NCBI GenBank assembly: GCA_022577435.1
Contig: JAKOON010000003.1
Coordinates: forward strand, 2,754,501 to 2,818,500
Direction of reading: 5' to 3'
From: Embiotoca jacksoni
Lineage: Eukaryota; Chordata; Actinopteri; Embiotocidae
DNA length: 64,000 nucleotides
The notes under the pieces are model-generated. The model was not told where the DNA came from and searched no databases. It was given only the letters and a program-made list of their open reading frames with translations. Shown piece by piece: positions 60,801-64,000 of this stretch (its first letter is position 1; each line of letters starts with the position of its first letter). The position numbers and the translations under genes are program-made.

Positions 60801-62876
60801 TGTCCTTCTGGAAGGTTCTCCTCTCTTCACAGAGCAACGTTGGAGCTCTGTCAGAGTGACCATCGGGTTCTTGGTCACCTCCCTCACTAAGGCCCTTCTC
60901 CCCCGATCGCTCAGTTTGGCCGGGCGGCCAACTCTAGGAAGAGTCCTGGTGGTTCAAACTTCTTCCATTTACGGATGATGGAGGCCACTGTGCTCATTGG
61001 GACCTTCAATGCTGCAGACATTTTTCTGTACCCTTCCCCAGATCTGTGCCTCGATACAATCCTGTCTCGGAGGTCTACAGACAATTCCTTGGACTTCATG
61101 TCTTGGTTTGTGCTCTGACATGTCAACTGTGGGACCTTATATAGACGGTGTGTGTCTTTCCAAATCATGTCCAATCAACTGAATTTACCAGGTGGACTCC
61201 AATCAAGTTGTAGAAACATCTCAAGGATGACCAGTGGAAACAGGATGCACCTGAGCTCAATTATGAGTGTAATGGCAAAGGCTGTGAATACTTATGTACA
61301 TGTGATTTTTTTCGTTTTTGATTTTGAATAGATTTGCAAAAATTTCAAAACAATGCATTTCACATTGTCATTATGGGGTATTGTGTGTAGAATGTTGAGG
61401 GAAAAAATGAATTTAATCCATTTTGGAATCAGGCTGTAATATAACAAAATGTGGAAAAAGTGAAGCGCTGTGAATACTTTCCGGATGCACTGTAACATGC
61501 TGTCTGTATTTGGGAAGTTGGTGGCTGAGGTTTGCTTTGTTAAAATCCCCCAGAACAATGAGCAGGGAGTCCGCGTGGGTTTTCTTCACGTTGTTCATCT
61601 GGTCAGCAGGTGTCGCAGCGCCTCACGGACACAAAACACCGCGGCGAGTAAAACGGTTCACAATTTATAAACAGGGTCTCTAAGTGAGGACTGCATGATT
61701 TCTGTAACACGGTGACATCCGTACATCAACCTTTCTCTTATGTAAAAAAGATTCCGCATCCCCTTGTCTTCCCCGAGAGGGCGGCAGATCTGTAGAAGTC
61801 CAGAGTTTTACTGTTAAGAAACAGCAGCTCGTCCATCTTGTTTGCCAGAGAGAGGACATTCGCCAAGTGAATAGTTAAACGAGCGCTCCAGCGCGCTTCC
61901 TCTGGCGTCTCCGGGAAATCTTGTCGGGAGCTGCTGCTCCTCCGACCAAGAACTCAGAAAAACGTTCTGGTCCGGTGAAAACTGGAGAAAGCGTTTTTCC
62001 AGAGGACGGGCCGATGTTTAAGAGTTCCTCCCTGGTGGATGTGACCAGAGAAAGAGAGCAGAAAACAACCCAAATTAACAAAAACATGAAAAGTAGGAGA
62101 GAGCGAAGTACCGAGGCTGCCATCCGCGGCGCCATCTTCATTGTTGAAAAAGGAATATATTAAGTTATTCTGTAATATTAAAATACAAAGACACTGTGGG
62201 AAGACTAGCGGAGGACTGGATCCTCTGCAAATCATGTTGTGGTAACTGGTTGACATACAAAATGTTTAAAACAAACAAAACTATGTCTGTTGGTGTACGT
62301 TTTTTTTGTGTGTTTAATCTTGAAGTATCTGTTATGAATTTATTTTTCTTCTGTGCTCCTCAGGTTTCAAATCTCATGGCCACAAATGAGGTCCTCCTGG
62401 AGCAGAACGCTCAGTTCCGCAATCAGGCCAAGGTCATGACGCTGTCCTCCACCCCTGCACCCGCTGAGCAGAGTATGGCGCCCCCTGTGGGCGCCGTGAG
62501 CTCCTACAATCACAGCATCGCCCAGACCCACACCACCCTGAGCAGCGCCGGACTGCAGCCTCGGGCCGTCATCCAGCAGGACCTGGTAGCTTCCAGCGGA
62601 GCCCCCAGCGCGCCCCCGACTAACGCAGCCCAGCCCACGGCTCCTCCGCCGCACCTCAACCCCGAGATAACCCCCCTCTCGGCGGCGCTCGTGCAGACCA
62701 TCGCCCAGGGACTGGCGCCCCCTGTGTCTATGGCGCCGGTGGCCGTGTCTGTGGCACCCGTGGCCGTGTCCATGACGCAGCCTATGCCGGGCATCACCAT
62801 GAGTCACGCCACCACCCCGATGATGTCGTACCCGATTGCGAGTCAAAGCATGAGGATCACGACTCTGCCTCACTGA
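57857..62876 (+). CDS. zc3h10: Zinc finger CCCH domain-containing protein 10
   Basis: RNA-binding CCCH protein. In mammals it is linked to microRNA processing and mitochondrial regulation. Two coding exons, 57857-58999 and 62364-62876, phase 0, GT/AG; 551 aa (about 434 in human). The start is the ATG opening MPDRDSS, as in the mammalian protein; an in-frame ATG 33 nt upstream is less likely. The glycine-rich N-terminus (10-77) is followed by three CCCH fingers at about C82-H100 (CKRGKRCRFRH), C119-H136 (CHDHQNKECMRSNCRFVH) and C180-H198 (CQRGNKCKFRH). A second glycine-rich insert follows at about 210-300. A leucine-rich coiled coil (EEENSLLRKRVEELKKQ) spans the intron and continues SNLMATNEVLLEQNAQF. 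The proline/alanine-rich C-terminus ends SQSMRITTLPH, nearly identical in form to mammals. The two glycine-rich expansions explain the extra length. The intron carries a Tc1-in-LINE nest. Confidence 0.95.
59370..59863 (-). mobile_element. Non-LTR retrotransposon (LINE) fragment, 3' part
   Basis: The minus strand encodes remnants of a LINE open frame: LGLSD-like and LIQNYRQKLKSSKPVVK residues (about 59700-59790), then SYIGFCEDVCVPTKTFCTYN and NKPWFTVKLRQLRQAKE. These sit just past the endonuclease domain of a teleost APE-type LINE (L2/CR1/Rex-like). Frameshifts and stops are present. It is the continuation of 61495-62165, separated by the Tc1 insertion. Confidence 0.85.
59403..59489. repeat. 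21-bp tandem repeat inside the LINE frame
   Basis: Four units of ctcctgtagacctcctccctc type. On the minus strand they encode YRRREEV repeated in frame, directly after the LINE residues RQAKE. Confidence 0.9.
59866..61492 (-). mobile_element. Tc1/mariner element, Tc1 branch, defective
   Basis: 1627 bp, flanked by TA on both sides (59864-59865 and 61493-61494). The ends are inverted repeats of about 210 bp, both starting CAGTGCATCCGGAAAGTATT. Each contains the motif AAGTATTCACAGC twice (outer near the end, inner about 60060 and 61285), the IR/DR layout of fish Tc1 elements such as Sleeping Beauty. The transposase remnant is on the minus strand: MKSKELSVDLRDRIVSRHRS at 61096, the SALxVPMSTVASIIRKWKK helix-turn-helix, then WSDE, QQDNDPKHTAK and PDLNLIEHLW, so the DD34E residues are recognisable. 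It is inactive: a frameshift near 60910-60945 and nonsense codons near 60660 and 60245 break the frame. Confidence 0.95.
60090..61096 (-). pseudogene. Tc1 transposase pseudogene
   Basis: About 335 codons of a DDE transposase in three open pieces (61096-60945, 60887-60660, 60554-60246 and beyond). The breaks are one frameshift between the DNA-binding region and the catalytic core, and at least two stop codons (ACC-ACA-AGA-AAC-TAA, and GAT-CTG-TAA). No autonomous activity is possible from this copy. Confidence 0.9.
61495..62165 (-). mobile_element. Non-LTR retrotransposon (LINE) fragment, 5' part
   Basis: The minus strand shows an N-terminal STREELLNIG/KISRRRQRKRAGALV region (62141-61875) and NVLSLANKMDELLFLNSK (about 61860). 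After an internal deletion comes the endonuclease motif LLIVLGDFNKANLSHQLPKY (about 61555-61500), interrupted at the Tc1 target TA. The GDFN motif is the APE-type endonuclease signature. Degenerate. Confidence 0.85.
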
Positions 62877-63302
62877 GCCGGTGCAGGACTCGGGTACCCG
62901 CGAGTCGGACTGTAGCATCCTTAACGGGGATTTTTAACATAGATGGACTCCTTTTATGTGTATGAGACTCAAACTGGTGACGGAACAGTGACAGCCGTGA
63001 GATGCAGACACTTATTTCTCCACCAGAGGGCAGTAGAGATGCTAATCCGTCCTTTTAAATTGGCACCGCTTGTGTCCTGTGCAACATTTAAAAGATGTTT
63101 TTTTTTTCCTGCAGCCTGACTGACTTTTGAACTCTGACAAGAGGTCTGTGCACCTAAAAGAAATGGCAGCGAACTAAACTCAAGTCATCCATAGTGTTTG
63201 AACCCTCCTCGTGGAGGACACGAAGACATCAGAAGCAGTTTGTGTTTCTGTTTTTGTGGATTTTCTCTGATGTAAATTAACTTTGGTACTTTGCACATTA
63301 AA
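62877..63302 (+). other. zc3h10: zc3h10 3' UTR with polyadenylation signal
   Basis: Follows the TGA at 62874. ATTAAA at 63297-63302 is followed by a genomic A-run. The end site is inferred. Confidence 0.5.
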
Positions 63303-64000
63303 AAAAAAAACCAATAACAACCACTTAGCAGTGAATCTTACTTATGATATCTGTCTGTTCATTTACGGGCGTGTCTCTCTGTTAACCACTTTTCTATCCA
63401 CAGCTGACATTAGTGGAGATGCCTGCTGTAAGTCACGACTGGACAAACACGCTCATCCTCCTGCTGTGGTTGTCTGGGAGGAGCCCCACTGTGTAAACTG
63501 GAGACTAAGCCCTGTTTCTCCAGGAGCCTCATATCCGTGAGGCTCTTTAAACACCCGGAACAGTCGGTGCTGTTTACGGTAAGCAGTGGGAATCATTATG
63601 GCCGCGGCCTGCGCGCTCAGTCCAGATAAGTGGACTTTGGAGAATGCGCAGTGTGCTGTTTTAAAATAACCTGAAGCAGCAGAAAATATTGTCCGGTGGT
63701 GAGTAAACGGTCAGACTGCTTCATCAGACACCGCTGCTTGTTAAATAACATGCAGTGAAACGTCGCGTGTGTCCATAATACCGCAGTAATAAGCGTAATT
63801 ACAGATCTGGGCAGTTTGACGCAGCAGCGGAAGATGCTTTTTTTTTTGTTGTTGTTCCTGTGGGCGTGTTCTTATCCAGTTAACGGGACTGGGTGAGGAG
63901 GAGCACAGTTTGCCATCGGCCACCTCTCGTGTCTGCACGTGTTCGCCACAACTGCTCCAATAATCCAGCGATCACAGATCCCGTTTTCAAATAATGAAGT
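63303..64000. other. Right edge, no gene called
   Basis: CpG content rises from about 63480. A GTAAGC donor-like site at about 63580 on the plus strand could end a noncoding first exon of a gene lying to the right. No coding sequence recognised. Confidence 0.35.

Noticed and set aside
62367..62918. 183-codon open frame opposite zc3h10 exon 2
   Set aside because: Antisense shadow of the proline/alanine-rich tail.

Overview
This is eukaryotic DNA, almost certainly from a teleost fish, probably a percomorph-like one. The protein genes are vertebrate and split by short GT-AG introns. The spaces between genes hold (CA)n/(TA)n microsatellites, a Tc1 element with fish-type IR/DR termini, a teleost non-LTR retrotransposon and several families of foldback or dispersed repeats. 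There is no bacterial, phage or CRISPR content.

Left part (1-21.8 kb): a block matching the human 3p26 ITPR1-SUMF1-LRRN1 neighbourhood. The first two coding exons of itpr1 lie on the minus strand. Complete sumf1 (9 coding exons, 370 aa) is head to head with it on the plus strand. lrrn1 is tail to tail with sumf1, with one intact coding exon (715 aa) on the minus strand and a probable 5' UTR exon or promoter about 8 kb upstream, near 21.4 kb. SUMF1 makes the formylglycine of sulfatases in the ER. ITPR1 is the ER calcium-release channel. LRRN1 is a neuronal surface LRR-Ig-FN3 protein.

Middle (21.8-50.7 kb): a stretch with no recognisable protein-coding exon. It holds most copies of a dispersed repeat found six times in the window, one of two copies of a long-TIR foldback element (the other is at 17.1 kb), a 33-bp minisatellite open in both strands, several dinucleotide arrays and some AT-rich blocks that look like candidate conserved regulatory sequence of lrrn1.

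Right part (50.7-64 kb): a compact group. A 14-exon sorting nexin of the SNX5/6/32 type (369 aa, minus) and a small ER-luminal J-domain protein resembling DNAJB9/ERdj4 (168 aa, minus) lie in tandem. The J-protein gene is divergent from zc3h10 (551 aa, plus), an RNA-binding CCCH zinc-finger protein. The single intron inside the zc3h10 coding region carries a degenerate LINE into which a Tc1 element has inserted.

I did not find a new multi-gene system. The points most worth a second look are: the short PX domain of the sorting nexin; the in-repeat stop codon of the J protein; the E-box/ETS pair in front of sumf1; a 46-bp perfect palindrome; the repeat mosaics; and the 33-bp and 21-bp coding-frame minisatellites. 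Exon boundaries were read by eye from GT/AG signals, reading frame and remembered family sequences. No alignment could be run.
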